Source of the DNA: Brevibacterium sp. ZH18
GTDB taxonomy: Bacteria > Actinomycetota > Actinomycetes > Actinomycetales > Brevibacteriaceae
Length of the DNA: 64,000 nucleotides
Assembly: GCF_022748595.1 (NCBI RefSeq)
Contig: NZ_JALDSX010000007.1
Location: 42,516 to 106,515, forward strand
Reading direction: 5' to 3'
A model generated the notes under the pieces. It was given only the letters and a program-made list of their open reading frames with translations, was not told where the DNA came from and made no database searches. A program made the position numbers and the translations under genes. Shown here piece by piece: positions 1 to 8,234 of this stretch (its first letter is position 1; each line of letters begins with the position of its first letter).

Positions 1-567
1 GTCGGTTGCCCTCGGTGCAGGCGCGAAGGCGGAGAACCCGGTCTCGGGATCGTGGTCGCTGAGCAGCCGAGCGTCGTGGAGCGCGAAGACGCGCAGTCGC
101 AGACCGGTAGGTCCGGCAAGAGTTCCCGGCAGCAGGTGTCCGCCACGGATACGACCGTCCTCCTCATCCCAGGAGGCATGGATGTGGCTGAATGGGCCAC
201 CGTCCTTGAACCCCACGGTCGCCGAGGCATGACGCAGCCGCGCTGGACCGGGGGACTCGAACTCGGAGGTGAACGACATCGGATGCTCGGCGTCGGGACC
301 ATAGGCCGGGTGAACAAAGCTGATGTGTCCGAACTCGCCGGCGAGAAACTCCACCATGAGCCCTTCAGCACCGAGCGAGCCGAGCAGGCCGGCGATCGAC
401 TCGACCAGGTCGGTGCCCTCGGGAAGGTCGATTTCGTGCACCGAATGTCGGGTCGGCACCGACACGATCCTGGGCTTCAACTGTGGCCCGACATGGACAA
501 CGGCTTGGCCAGGTCCGCCGAGCGGGTAGCCGGGGTCAAGGTTCTGCGATTCGGCTCCGTTGCTCAT
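1..567 (-). CDS. PPC/DUF296 domain protein (partial, runs off the left edge)
   Basis: An open frame starts at the ATG at 567 and continues off the window, giving 189 residues without a stop. Residues from about 35 onward match the PPC/DUF296 (AT-hook-associated, DNA-binding-like) fold. The diagnostic features are the paired histidines in FSHIHASW (about residue 133) and the GGHLLPGT motif (about residue 148). The family forms small trimeric, often metal- or ligand-binding domains of about 140 residues and is poorly characterised in bacteria. The segment between the start and the domain is a short N-terminal extension. It is transcribed toward the left edge, on the same strand as the neighbouring LysR gene and downstream of it, about 85 bp away. 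The family call is firm; the role is unknown. Confidence 0.72.
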   Translation of the reverse strand, partial: MSNGAESQNLDPGYPLGGPGQAVVHVGPQLKPRIVSVPTRHSVHEIDLPEGTDLVESIAGLLGSLGAEGLMVEFLAGEFGHISFVHPAYGPDAEHPMSFTSEFESPGPARLRHASATVGFKDGGPFSHIHASWDEEDGRIRGGHLLPGTLAGPTGLRLRVFALHDARLLSDHDPETGFSAFAPAPRATD

Positions 568-651
568 ATTTTTCAGTATTGCCCAGGTCAGCGGGGTGGC
601 GAACGGAAATCCATGATGTGGAACGAGATTCGGTGAGCTCTCCGGTCGCCG

Positions 652-1560
652 CTACCCGGCCGCCAAATGCCGGCGCAGGGCATCGATGGTCAGATCGATT
701 CCCTGCGACTCTCGCTGGGGATCAGCCGCGAGGATCTGGATGTATCTGGCGTCGATGCCGGGGTCGTCGATGGCAACGGCGGTGCACCCCACCTCGGCGA
801 GGTTGTCCGGGATCGTCCGTTCGGCCATCATCGCGATCATCGTCGTCCCCGCGACAGCCCTGATGTGCAGGACGGGGCAGGTGGCCTCGACGGTGGGCGC
901 GAACACCTGCCCTTGGGCGCGGACTGCCTGCTCGATGCGTATCCGTGCGGTGTTCCCGGCGGGCAGAGTGGCGATCGGGTAGTCGGCCATCTCGCGGATG
1001 TGGAGGCTGGCCCGGCCGGCAAGAGGATGGTTCCGGTCCATGACCGCGAGGTTCCTGGCCTCGACCTGATCGATGCGCCTGACCCCGGGAACAGAGACGT
1101 GATCGTGGCCGCCGACGGAGAAGTTGACGCACAGGTCAGCCTGCCGGTTCTTCAGCACCTGCAGTGCCTCGAGCGATCCTCGATCCAGAATGGAGAACTG
1201 CACGCGATCGCTGACCCTGATCACGTCATTGATGGCGTCGGCGACGAGCGTCTGGCCCAGACCGGTGCTCGTGACGATGGTGATGGTCTCAACCGCGTGA
1301 GAGTAGCCGCCGAAGGAGTCTGCGAGGAGTTCGGATTCGACGATGGTTCGACGTGCGAAATCAGCGAGAGCCAGACACGGCCCTGTCGGAGTGACCCCCG
1401 TGGTTGAGCGGTCGAACAGTGCAGTGCCGTAGTCGTCCTCGAGTGTGCGGATCTGGCGGCTGGCCGTTGAGTGGGAGACGAAGAGCGCTCGCGCAGCCAG
1501 ATGGATTGAACCGTACTCGATGACGGCGAGCAGTGTCTTGAAGCTGCGGAGATCGGTCAT
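652..1560 (-). CDS. LysR-family transcriptional regulator
   Basis: This 302-residue protein has the usual LysR length. An N-terminal winged helix (residues 1-60) contains LAARALFVSHSTASRQIRTL, the typical LysR recognition-helix pattern. It is followed by a substrate-binding-like effector domain. The gene is divergent from the M20 peptidase and MFS transporter genes, with 113 bp between the two start codons. A perfect inverted repeat lies in that gap, so it most likely controls the peptidase-transporter pair and itself. The effector cannot be read from the sequence; a substrate of the neighbouring hydrolase/transporter is the natural guess. An additional ORF overlapping the start on the same strand is a shadow. 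Confidence 0.9.
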   Translation of the reverse strand: MTDLRSFKTLLAVIEYGSIHLAARALFVSHSTASRQIRTLEDDYGTALFDRSTTGVTPTGPCLALADFARRTIVESELLADSFGGYSHAVETITIVTSTGLGQTLVADAINDVIRVSDRVQFSILDRGSLEALQVLKNRQADLCVNFSVGGHDHVSVPGVRRIDQVEARNLAVMDRNHPLAGRASLHIREMADYPIATLPAGNTARIRIEQAVRAQGQVFAPTVEATCPVLHIRAVAGTTMIAMMAERTIPDNLAEVGCTAVAIDDPGIDARYIQILAADPQRESQGIDLTIDALRRHLAAG

Positions 1561-1576
1561 GGGGCCATGCTATGTC

Positions 1577-1617
1577 TGTGGTGCATAATCTGCACCACAT
1601 CCGTGCGGCATCCGCAC
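1577..1617. promoter_or_regulatory. LysR operator region: two inverted repeats in the divergent promoter
   Basis: Positions 1577-1599 form a perfect inverted repeat with 9-bp arms (TGTGGTGCA / TGCACCACA) around a 5-bp centre. A second repeat with 6-bp arms (GTGCGG / CCGCAC) and a 3-bp centre lies at 1603-1617. The first sits 16 bp upstream of the LysR start, the second about 56 bp upstream of the peptidase start. This is the classic arrangement of a LysR recognition site plus activation site. Binding is inferred, not shown. Confidence 0.6.
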
Positions 1618-1673
1618 CGGAAGCTGGACGGATCGGGCTTCCTGTGCGGAGCGCGCTCGGACACGCTGGACCC

Positions 1674-3317
1674 ATGACCACTGACAGCACCGCCCGCGAC
1701 GTCGCGCCAGAGCCCACCCGTCACTCCATCACCCGCGCCGCCGGTGAGTTCGTTCGCACTGATGCGTTCTTCGATCGTCTCGCCGCACGTGTCGCGCGCC
1801 GAACGGAGAGTCAGGCCGACGGCAATGAGGCGGCCGAACGGGCATACCTCGCCGAGGAGGTCGTTCCCGAGCTTGCCTCGCTCGGCTTCGAATCGGTGAT
1901 CCACGACAATCCCGAATCCGCTGAGCACCCGCTGCTCATCGCGACCCGCACCGAATCCCCGGACCTGCCGACCGTCCTCCTCTACGGTCACGGAGATGTC
2001 CAGTTCGCCCATGATTCGCAATGGGCCGAAGGTCTCGACCCGTGGGTGCTCACCCGCGATGGCGACCGGCTCTACGGGCGAGGGAGTGCAGACAACAAGG
2101 GTCAGCACACGGTGAACTCGCTTGCCCTGGCGACGGTGCTCGAGGTGCTGGACGGGGCCGGTGCCGGTGACGGTGCTGGTGCTGGCGCTGGTGCCGGTGA
2201 CGGTGCTGGTGCTGGCGCTGGTGCTGCCAAGCTCGGCTACAACGTCACGATCCTCATGGAGACAGCAGAAGAAGCGGGTTCGCGGGGACTGCGGACCTTC
2301 GCGGCCGAGCACAAGGGCGAACTCGACGCCGATCTCTTCCTCGCCTCAGACGGACCGCGGATCGCTGCCGAGGTTCCCACACTCTTCCTCGGCTCCCGCG
2401 GCGCACTGAACTTCCGCCTCGTCGCCGATGATCGTGACGGCGACCATCACTCAGGAAACTGGGGCGGCAAGCTGCGCAACTCCGCCACCGTCATCGCCGC
2501 CGCGGTCAACGCACTCGTCGACGGCAACGGAGTCATCCGGATCCCAGCGCTGCGACCGGAGGCTTCACCCGCCTCGGTGCTCGAAGCCGTCGCGAAACTG
2601 CCGGAGGTCGTCGAAGCCGGATCACCCGACGTCGACCCCGAGTGGGGCGAGCCCGGGCTGACCCCGGCAGAGAAAATCTTCGCCTTCAACGTCATCGAGG
2701 TGCTCGCGCTCGAGGCGGGAAACCCCGAACAGGTCGTCAACGCGATCCCGGGGAAGGCCCAGGCGCACATGCAGCTGCGGTTCGTCGTCGGCACGGACGT
2801 CAGCGATTTCGAGAACCGAGTGCGCACCTACCTCGAGGGGCAGGGGATCCACGGAGTCGACGTCGTCGCCGAGCACTGCATGCCGGCCACCCGTCTGGAC
2901 CCGAGCGCGCGGGTGGTCGCAGCGGCCGCCGAGTCGATCAAGGCCACGACCGGAATCGACGCGGCGATCGAACCGAATCTGGGCGGAACCATTCCCAACG
3001 ACGTCTTCGCCGAGGTGCTGGGCCTGCCGACCGTATGGGTGCCGCACTCGTACCCCGGCTGCAACCAGCACGCCCCGAACGAACACGCCCTGTCATCGAT
3101 CCTCGATCAGGGTGCCCAGATCATGGCCGGAATGTTCTGGGACATGAGCGCGAACCCCGACGACTGGTTCACCTCGAAGAACAGTGACGCAGGAACAGAT
3201 AACGCAGGAACAGATAACGCAGGAACAGATAACGCAGGAACAGATGACGCAGGAACAGATGACGCAGGAACAGATGGCGCAGGAACAGATGGCGCAGGCA
3301 AAGGAGCCGCGAAATGA
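1674..3317 (+). CDS. M20-family metallopeptidase/deacylase with two low-complexity insertions
   Basis: The protein is a zinc-dependent M20 (ArgE/DapE/carnosinase-like) hydrolase that removes acyl or aminoacyl groups from amino acids or dipeptides. Visible landmarks are the metal site LYGHGDVQ, the catalytic/metal pair ETAEEAGSRG, a dimerisation lid domain in the middle, and the late metal histidine in WVPHSYPGCNQHAPNEH. I start it at ATG 1674 (MTTDSTARD), because the in-frame ATG at 1572 lies inside the operator. Length is 547 residues, longer than usual because of an Ala/Gly/Asp insertion near residues 162-187 and a C-terminal tail of AGTD pentapeptides (residues about 505-547). Both come from tandem DNA repeats. 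The stop overlaps the downstream MFS start, so the two are translationally coupled. The exact substrate is unknown. Confidence 0.88.
   Translation: MTTDSTARDVAPEPTRHSITRAAGEFVRTDAFFDRLAARVARRTESQADGNEAAERAYLAEEVVPELASLGFESVIHDNPESAEHPLLIATRTESPDLPTVLLYGHGDVQFAHDSQWAEGLDPWVLTRDGDRLYGRGSADNKGQHTVNSLALATVLEVLDGAGAGDGAGAGAGAGDGAGAGAGAAKLGYNVTILMETAEEAGSRGLRTFAAEHKGELDADLFLASDGPRIAAEVPTLFLGSRGALNFRLVADDRDGDHHSGNWGGKLRNSATVIAAAVNALVDGNGVIRIPALRPEASPASVLEAVAKLPEVVEAGSPDVDPEWGEPGLTPAEKIFAFNVIEVLALEAGNPEQVVNAIPGKAQAHMQLRFVVGTDVSDFENRVRTYLEGQGIHGVDVVAEHCMPATRLDPSARVVAAAAESIKATTGIDAAIEPNLGGTIPNDVFAEVLGLPTVWVPHSYPGCNQHAPNEHALSSILDQGAQIMAGMFWDMSANPDDWFTSKNSDAGTDNAGTDNAGTDNAGTDDAGTDDAGTDGAGTDGAGKGAAK
2161..2220 (+). 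repeat. Perfect 30-bp tandem duplication inside the M20 gene
   Basis: Two identical 30-bp units (2161-2190 and 2191-2220) encode an Ala/Gly/Asp-rich insertion between the first metal motif and the catalytic EE pair. The length is a multiple of three, so the frame is kept. Units are themselves made of GGTGCTGGC-like triplet-scale repeats, which are prone to slippage. Confidence 0.85.
3186..3300 (+). repeat. 15-bp tandem repeat encoding an AGTD tail
   Basis: Seven complete copies of a 15-bp unit (consensus RRCGCAGGAACAGAT) run from 3186 to 3290, followed by a degenerate partial copy. They encode (D/N/G)AGTD pentapeptides at the C terminus of the M20 protein. Units differ only at their first two bases, so this is a recent, in-frame expansion and a likely variable-number locus. 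Confidence 0.88.
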
Positions 3318-4609
3318 CTGAACAGCTGATACCGAAGACCGCCGCCGAGGCGAAACCGATCAAGACGTGGAAGGTGATCGCCGCCGCGTCGATCGGCAAC
3401 GCTCTCGAGTGGTATGACATCTCCGTCTACGCCTATTTCTCCGTGTACATCTCCGTCGCCTTCTTCCCGGCGGAGAGCCACTCGGTGTCGATGATGCTGG
3501 CTCTGGGGACCTTCGCGCTGTCGTTCTTCATCCGGCCGCTTGGCGCCATCGTGCTCGGCAGCTTCGCTGACCGGAAGGGGCGCAAACCGGCACTGACGAT
3601 GACGATCGGGCTGATGTTCCTCGGCACGCTCATGATCGTCGTGATGCCTCCTGCCCATGTCATCGGCTTGGCTGCACCGCTGCTCATCCTCCTCGCCCGT
3701 CTGATCCAGGGCTTTGCCGCTGGCGGGGAATTCGGATCAGCCACCTCGCTCATGGTCGAGCACCTCCCCCAGAAGCGCGGATTCGCCGCCAGTTGGCAGT
3801 TCACTTCACAGGCGATGTCGACGGTTCTCGCCTCGGTCATCGGAGTCGCGCTGACGACGAACCTCAGTCAGGAGCAGCTTGAGACCTGGGGATTCCGTTT
3901 GCCCTTCATCGTCGGTCTGCTCGTCGGACCGGTCGGGCTCTACATTCGCCGCCATGTGCCGGAATCACCGGCCTTCAAGGCAGCACAGGCTGAAGTTCCG
4001 AAGGAATCGGCTGCCATCGGAGGCATCCTCCGGCACCATAAGGTGGCCGTGCTCCTCGCCATCGGCCTGATCGCCGTCTCGACGTGCCTCAACTACTTCA
4101 TCACCTACGTGCCGACCTATGCGATCGACAATCTGGGCATGACCAGTTCGGCCGGATTCTGGGCCACACTGGTCTCCGGCATCGTCCTGCTGCTGTGCAC
4201 CCCCATCGTCGGGTACTTCTGCGACAAGTTCGGACGGCTGACCTTCATGATCCCTGCTGTCATTGCCGTGATGGTGCTGACGTGGGTGCTCTTCACCTGG
4301 GTCGTCGCCGTCAATGCACTCTCCGTGCTCATCGTCGCCGTTGCCATCTTCTCGATCTGCAAAGCCGCCTACTACGGGCCGCTGGCCAGCGTCATGGGAG
4401 ACATCTTCCCAACCGAGGTCCGCGGCACCGGACTGTCGCTGGGCTACAACGTCGGCGTCGCGATCTTCGGTGGGCTCACCCCGCTGGTTGCCGCATGGCT
4501 CATCGGCATCACCGGCGACGCCAAAGCGCCCGCCTACTGGGTGCTGCTGGCGGGAGCGCTGAGCGTGAGTGCGATTCTCGTGGCGTGGAAGAAGCTCGGA
4601 GTGCGCTGA
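3314..4609 (+). CDS. MFS transporter, metabolite:H+ symporter (MHS)-like
   Basis: The 431-residue protein has about 12 predicted membrane segments. It carries the MHS/ProP/ShiA-type N terminus (IGNALEWYDISVYAYFS) and the MFS loop motif GSFADRKGRKPAL between helices 2 and 3. MHS transporters import organic acids and osmolytes by proton symport at the cytoplasmic membrane. Its ATG overlaps the stop of the M20 hydrolase by 4 bp (ATGA), so the pair is one transcription unit. The hydrolase probably acts on the imported compound or a derivative. A strong hairpin follows the stop. Confidence 0.88.
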   Translation: MTEQLIPKTAAEAKPIKTWKVIAAASIGNALEWYDISVYAYFSVYISVAFFPAESHSVSMMLALGTFALSFFIRPLGAIVLGSFADRKGRKPALTMTIGLMFLGTLMIVVMPPAHVIGLAAPLLILLARLIQGFAAGGEFGSATSLMVEHLPQKRGFAASWQFTSQAMSTVLASVIGVALTTNLSQEQLETWGFRLPFIVGLLVGPVGLYIRRHVPESPAFKAAQAEVPKESAAIGGILRHHKVAVLLAIGLIAVSTCLNYFITYVPTYAIDNLGMTSSAGFWATLVSGIVLLLCTPIVGYFCDKFGRLTFMIPAVIAVMVLTWVLFTWVVAVNALSVLIVAVAIFSICKAAYYGPLASVMGDIFPTEVRGTGLSLGYNVGVAIFGGLTPLVAAWLIGITGDAKAPAYWVLLAGALSVSAILVAWKKLGVR

Positions 4610-4631
4610 GCCAAGCGCGGTCAATGCTCTT

Positions 4632-4684
4632 CATCGAAAACCGGGTGCCCCGTCGAGCTTCGGCGGGGCACCCGGTTTTCGATG
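4632..4684. terminator. Bidirectional terminator hairpin
   Basis: Perfect 21-bp arms (4632-4652 and 4664-4684) flank an 11-nt loop. The arms begin with CATCGAAAACCGGGTGCCCC, giving A and T tracts on either side of a GC-rich stem. It lies between the MFS gene on + and the DUF1275 gene on -, so it can end both transcripts. Confidence 0.85.
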
Positions 4685-4765
4685 CTCAGACCTTGCCCCG
4701 CCGGACATCGCCTTCGACGCCACCCTGCTCAGCACACGCAGACAGCGTGTCTGCCGATGCGAGGT

Positions 4766-5461
4766 TCAGGCGTTCGTAGGGGTGGCATCCGCCTCGGCGA
4801 GGGCGCGCTTCTTGGCTCCGCGATGACCGATCACGGTCGCGACGGCGATCGCCACGGCCACGAACGCGATGCCGATCCACTGATTGAGCAGCAGCGTCGC
4901 GGCCCCGCTCACTGCGCCGATGAGGATGAGGACCACAGCGAGCAGGCGGCGGACCCAACGGGTGCTGTCGCCACCGGCCAACCGTGAGTCCGAGGCCAGA
5001 CCGACGATCGTCGAGGTGACCACCACGGTGGTCACGTCGGCGATCTTCATTCTTCTGGCAGCAGCCGCCTGGGCACCCATCAGCGCCGACAGCGCCGAGG
5101 TGAAGATCGTGCCGGTGATGCCGATCTCCGGGTCGGGCACGACGGCGACGTAGATGGACAGTGCGGCACAGCCGGCAGCCACGATCGAGAAGATGATGGT
5201 GGTCCGCTTGTGCCAGTCCTCGCCGATGGTCCCGAGGATGCGACCGCCGAGGGCAGCGCCGATCATGAAGAAGACCAGCGCCAGCGCGGGGCGGAGGACT
5301 GGGACGTCGTCGGCCCCGGCCAAGCCCATGCCGAGGACGACGACGTTGCCCGTCATGTTCCCGGTGAACACCTTGTCGAAGCCGAGGTAGCCGATCGCAT
5401 CGACCATGCCGGTCGAGAACGTCAGCACCAGCAGCATGGCCAGGTCGAGTCGACGTGTCAT
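4766..5461 (-). CDS. DUF1275 (YoaK-like) integral membrane protein
   Basis: The protein is 231 residues with about six membrane segments and the DUF1275 hallmarks TGMVDAIGYL near residue 17 and VFTGNMTGNVV near residue 31. The biological role of the family is unknown. I start it at ATG 5461, which has an AAAGGA ribosome site 8 nt upstream; an upstream in-frame start lacks one. The gene stands alone, transcribed toward the terminator shared with the MFS gene. The GC-rich Arg/His-rich frame read on the same strand is a shadow. Confidence 0.85.
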   Translation of the reverse strand: MTRRLDLAMLLVLTFSTGMVDAIGYLGFDKVFTGNMTGNVVVLGMGLAGADDVPVLRPALALVFFMIGAALGGRILGTIGEDWHKRTTIIFSIVAAGCAALSIYVAVVPDPEIGITGTIFTSALSALMGAQAAAARRMKIADVTTVVVTSTIVGLASDSRLAGGDSTRWVRRLLAVVLILIGAVSGAATLLLNQWIGIAFVAVAIAVATVIGHRGAKKRALAEADATPTNA

Positions 5462-5588
5462 CGCGTTCCTTTCGCAGGTCAAGCGCAAGTGGAGGCCTCA
5501 GAGGCTTAACCGCACGAGTGTATGTCGCTGCGTTTCGCTGAGGTGACTGTGTGCTCGAACGATCCCAGAATTCGATATTTCCTGAGAG

Positions 5589-5630
5589 TTTGTATACAAA
5601 ACGATAGGCAACAGATAGATTGTATGCAAA
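5589..5630. promoter_or_regulatory. Paired GTATAC-type operators before the peptide ABC operon
   Basis: A perfect 12-bp palindrome TTTGTATACAAA lies at 5589-5600. A second, slightly degenerate copy (TTGTATGCAAA) lies at 5620-5630. Their TGTATRCAA cores are 30 bp apart, close to three helical turns, which suits cooperative binding by a dimeric GntR/FCD regulator. The operon they precede ends with such a gene (12618-13397), the obvious candidate ligand. Binding is inferred. Confidence 0.6.
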
Positions 5631-5667
5631 TATCGATGAATGACCTGCTGCTCGTATGGGAGTGCGC

Positions 5668-7281
5668 GTGAAGAAACGGATAATGGCGGTGCTTGCCAGC
5701 GTCGTCCTGCTGGCCGGATGTGTGCCAGTCCAACCTTTGGAAGACCCTCCCGAACGAGTCGATGTGAAGTCGGTGAGTGGTGAGGGCAAGACATTCGAAG
5801 ACGGTGGAGACCTCGTCATGGCGCTGTCGTCGGAGCCTGATCGGCTCGACCCGACGACCTCTTCTTCGCTCTACACCCGGTACGTCATGCAGACGATGTG
5901 TCAGAAGCTCTACGACATCGATGCCAACGGTGAGATCACACCGATGCTCGCCACCGCGATGCCTTCCATCTCGAAAGACGGGAAGACAGTGCGAATCCCG
6001 GTCAAGGACGGCGTGAAGTTCGCTGACGGCACCGACTTCAACGCCGAGGCGGTCAAGACGACCATCGAACGCGGGCTCAATCTGGAGGAATCCTCACGGT
6101 CTGCGGAGCTCGGGCCGATCAATACGGTCAAAGCCGTTGACGATCAGACGCTCGAAGTCACCTTCGACCAGCCATTTGCTCCGTTCACCGCAGCCTTGGC
6201 CGACCGTGCCGGGATGATCATGTCGCCGACGGCGCTGAAGAAGGAAGGCGACGATTTCGGGGATGCGCCGGTGTGCGTCGGTCCTTTCAAGTTCCAGAAG
6301 CGAATCGCTCAGACCTCGATCAAAGTCGTGAAGGATTCGAACTATTACGACGCCGACTCGGTGCATCTCGACTCGATCACCTATCAGATCATGAGTGACG
6401 CCAACATTCGAGCGGCCAACATCCGCTCCGGCGATGTGCAGGTCGCGGACACCATCTCCCCGCAGGACGTCGACGCGCTGCAGGAGGAGAAGGGCATCGG
6501 CTTGCTGCAGTCGAACTCCTTGGGGTACCAGGGACTGACCGTGAACATGGGCTTCGGCGACAACCCGGACAACTTCAAGACCCCGCTGGGGCAGGATCCG
6601 AAGGTGCGCGAAGCTCTGTCGATGGCCATCGATCGCAAAGCGCTGGTCAACACGGTCTTCAATGGGTGGTTCTCACCCGCATGCTCAGGTATCGCCCCTG
6701 ACAGTCCGTTCGCCTCGAAGGCCAGCAACGAATGCGTCGACTACGATCCCGAAGGAGCGAAGAAGCTCCTCAAGGACGCCGGCGTTGAGTTGCCGTTGAA
6801 AGTGAATATGAAGGTCTCGAACACGCAGGACACCCTTCGATTCGCCCAAGCGATCCAAGCTGCCACGAAAGAGGCAGGATTCGAGATCTCCGTTCAGCCG
6901 ATGGAATACACCGCTCTTCTCGACGCGCAGGATCGCGGCGATTACGAACTGCTCCAGCTTGGCTGGTCCGGTCGCGTCGATCCGCACGGAAACCTCTACA
7001 CGTTCCACTACCCGGGGGCCGGCAACAACGTCACCGGCGAAGACGACGACAAGCTCAGTGATCTGCTCACTCGGGCTGGTGAAGCCACAGATATGAAGGA
7101 ACGCAAGGACCTCTACGGGCAGGCCTCGCAGAGGATCGCTGAGATCAATTCGATCATCTATCTCTACCGGCAGAAGAACCTCACTGCCTATACCGACGAT
7201 GTCGCCGGCATCGAGGTCTACTCCGACGGCGTCGTTCACCTCTCTGGAGCTGGCTTCCTGACAACTGGAGGAAAGCGATGA
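5668..7281 (+). CDS. ABC transporter substrate-binding lipoprotein, family 5 (oligopeptide type)
   Basis: This is an extracytoplasmic peptide/nickel-type binding protein of about 537 residues. It has a signal peptide ending in a lipobox (VLLAGCVP), so it should be anchored on the outer face of the membrane by the cysteine. The SBP_bac_5 fold is shown by the early DPTTSS region, the ADGTDFNAEAVKTTIER segment and the late WSGRVDPHGNLYTF region. I prefer the GTG at 5668 because a GGGAG sequence lies 5 nt upstream; ATG 5656 is the alternative and has no evident ribosome site. It opens an operon of five further genes, and the stop overlaps the permease start by 4 bp. Paired GTATAC palindromes lie upstream. 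Confidence 0.92.
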   Translation: MKKRIMAVLASVVLLAGCVPVQPLEDPPERVDVKSVSGEGKTFEDGGDLVMALSSEPDRLDPTTSSSLYTRYVMQTMCQKLYDIDANGEITPMLATAMPSISKDGKTVRIPVKDGVKFADGTDFNAEAVKTTIERGLNLEESSRSAELGPINTVKAVDDQTLEVTFDQPFAPFTAALADRAGMIMSPTALKKEGDDFGDAPVCVGPFKFQKRIAQTSIKVVKDSNYYDADSVHLDSITYQIMSDANIRAANIRSGDVQVADTISPQDVDALQEEKGIGLLQSNSLGYQGLTVNMGFGDNPDNFKTPLGQDPKVREALSMAIDRKALVNTVFNGWFSPACSGIAPDSPFASKASNECVDYDPEGAKKLLKDAGVELPLKVNMKVSNTQDTLRFAQAIQAATKEAGFEISVQPMEYTALLDAQDRGDYELLQLGWSGRVDPHGNLYTFHYPGAGNNVTGEDDDKLSDLLTRAGEATDMKERKDLYGQASQRIAEINSIIYLYRQKNLTAYTDDVAGIEVYSDGVVHLSGAGFLTTGGKR

Positions 7282-8234
7282 CTCGGTTCGTACTGACGAA
7301 GATCCTTCATGCGATCATCACGTTCGTTCTCTCTGGGATCGTCATCTTCTTCGGGGTGAGAATGCTCCCCGGTGATCCCGCCCTGGCAATGGCCGGTGAA
7401 GAAGCGACTCCGGAAAGGCTCGAGGCGATCCGCTCCGGGCTGGGACTCGATCAGCCTCTGCTCGTCCAGTTCTTCAAATTCCTCGGCTCCATCGTCACCG
7501 GTGACCTGGGAGATTCGACCCGGACGGGAATTCCGGTCACGGAGATGATCGCTACGACCCTGCCGGTGACTCTGTGGCTGGCGCTCTATGCGATTGTCGT
7601 TGCGGTCATCGTCGGCATCGCTTTGGGAATGATCGCCGAGCGCTTCCGAGGAAAGTGGCCGGAGCTCGGCAGCAACTTCATTGCGCTGCTCGGTCTCTCG
7701 GTGCCGAACTTCTGGCTTGGCCTTCTCGCCATCCTCGGGCTGGCGGTCGGCCTCGGCTGGTTCCCCGCTTCCGGGTATGTCGATGTCGTGTCCGACCCGC
7801 TCCGAGGCCTCTATTACCTGACCCTGCCTGCAGTGATATTGGGCACGAGCCTCGCGGCGGTCATCACCCGGCAGACAAGAGCCTCGATGATCGAGAGCAT
7901 GGGCACCGACTATGTTCGAATGGCCAGAGCCAAAGGGCTGTCCAGGCCGAGAGTTCTCTTCCGCTACGGACTGCGGAACTCACTCATCGTCCTCGTGACG
8001 ATCATCGGCCTGCAGCTGGGCGGGCTGATCTCCGGGGCAGTCGTCACCGAGCGGATCTTCGCCTTGCCGGGGCTGGGCAAACTGACACTTGACGCCGTAT
8101 TCTCCCGCGACTACCCGGTCATCCAAGCCGTTGTCCTCGTCATCACGGCGTCCTACATCCTCATCAACCTGGCCGTCGACATCCTCTATTCGGTCATCAA
8201 CCCGCAGATCCGAGTGAGCGAGGACGCATCATGA
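7278..8234 (+). CDS. ABC transporter permease, DppB/OppB type
   Basis: A 318-residue inner-membrane permease with about six membrane segments. The DppB-type N terminus contains the conserved MLPGDPALAMAG, and the cytoplasmic EAA-like loop is YVRMARAKGLSRPRVLFRYGLRN, contacting the ATPase. It forms the translocation pore together with the next gene product. It overlaps the binding protein gene by 4 bp at its start and the second permease by 4 bp at its end, so the subunits are co-translated. Confidence 0.93.
   Translation: MTRFVLTKILHAIITFVLSGIVIFFGVRMLPGDPALAMAGEEATPERLEAIRSGLGLDQPLLVQFFKFLGSIVTGDLGDSTRTGIPVTEMIATTLPVTLWLALYAIVVAVIVGIALGMIAERFRGKWPELGSNFIALLGLSVPNFWLGLLAILGLAVGLGWFPASGYVDVVSDPLRGLYYLTLPAVILGTSLAAVITRQTRASMIESMGTDYVRMARAKGLSRPRVLFRYGLRNSLIVLVTIIGLQLGGLISGAVVTERIFALPGLGKLTLDAVFSRDYPVIQAVVLVITASYILINLAVDILYSVINPQIRVSEDAS

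Noticed and set aside
52..636. Plus-strand ORFs over the first 900 bp
   Set aside because: They are antisense to the PPC/DUF296 and LysR genes and have Arg/Gly/Pro-rich shadow composition.
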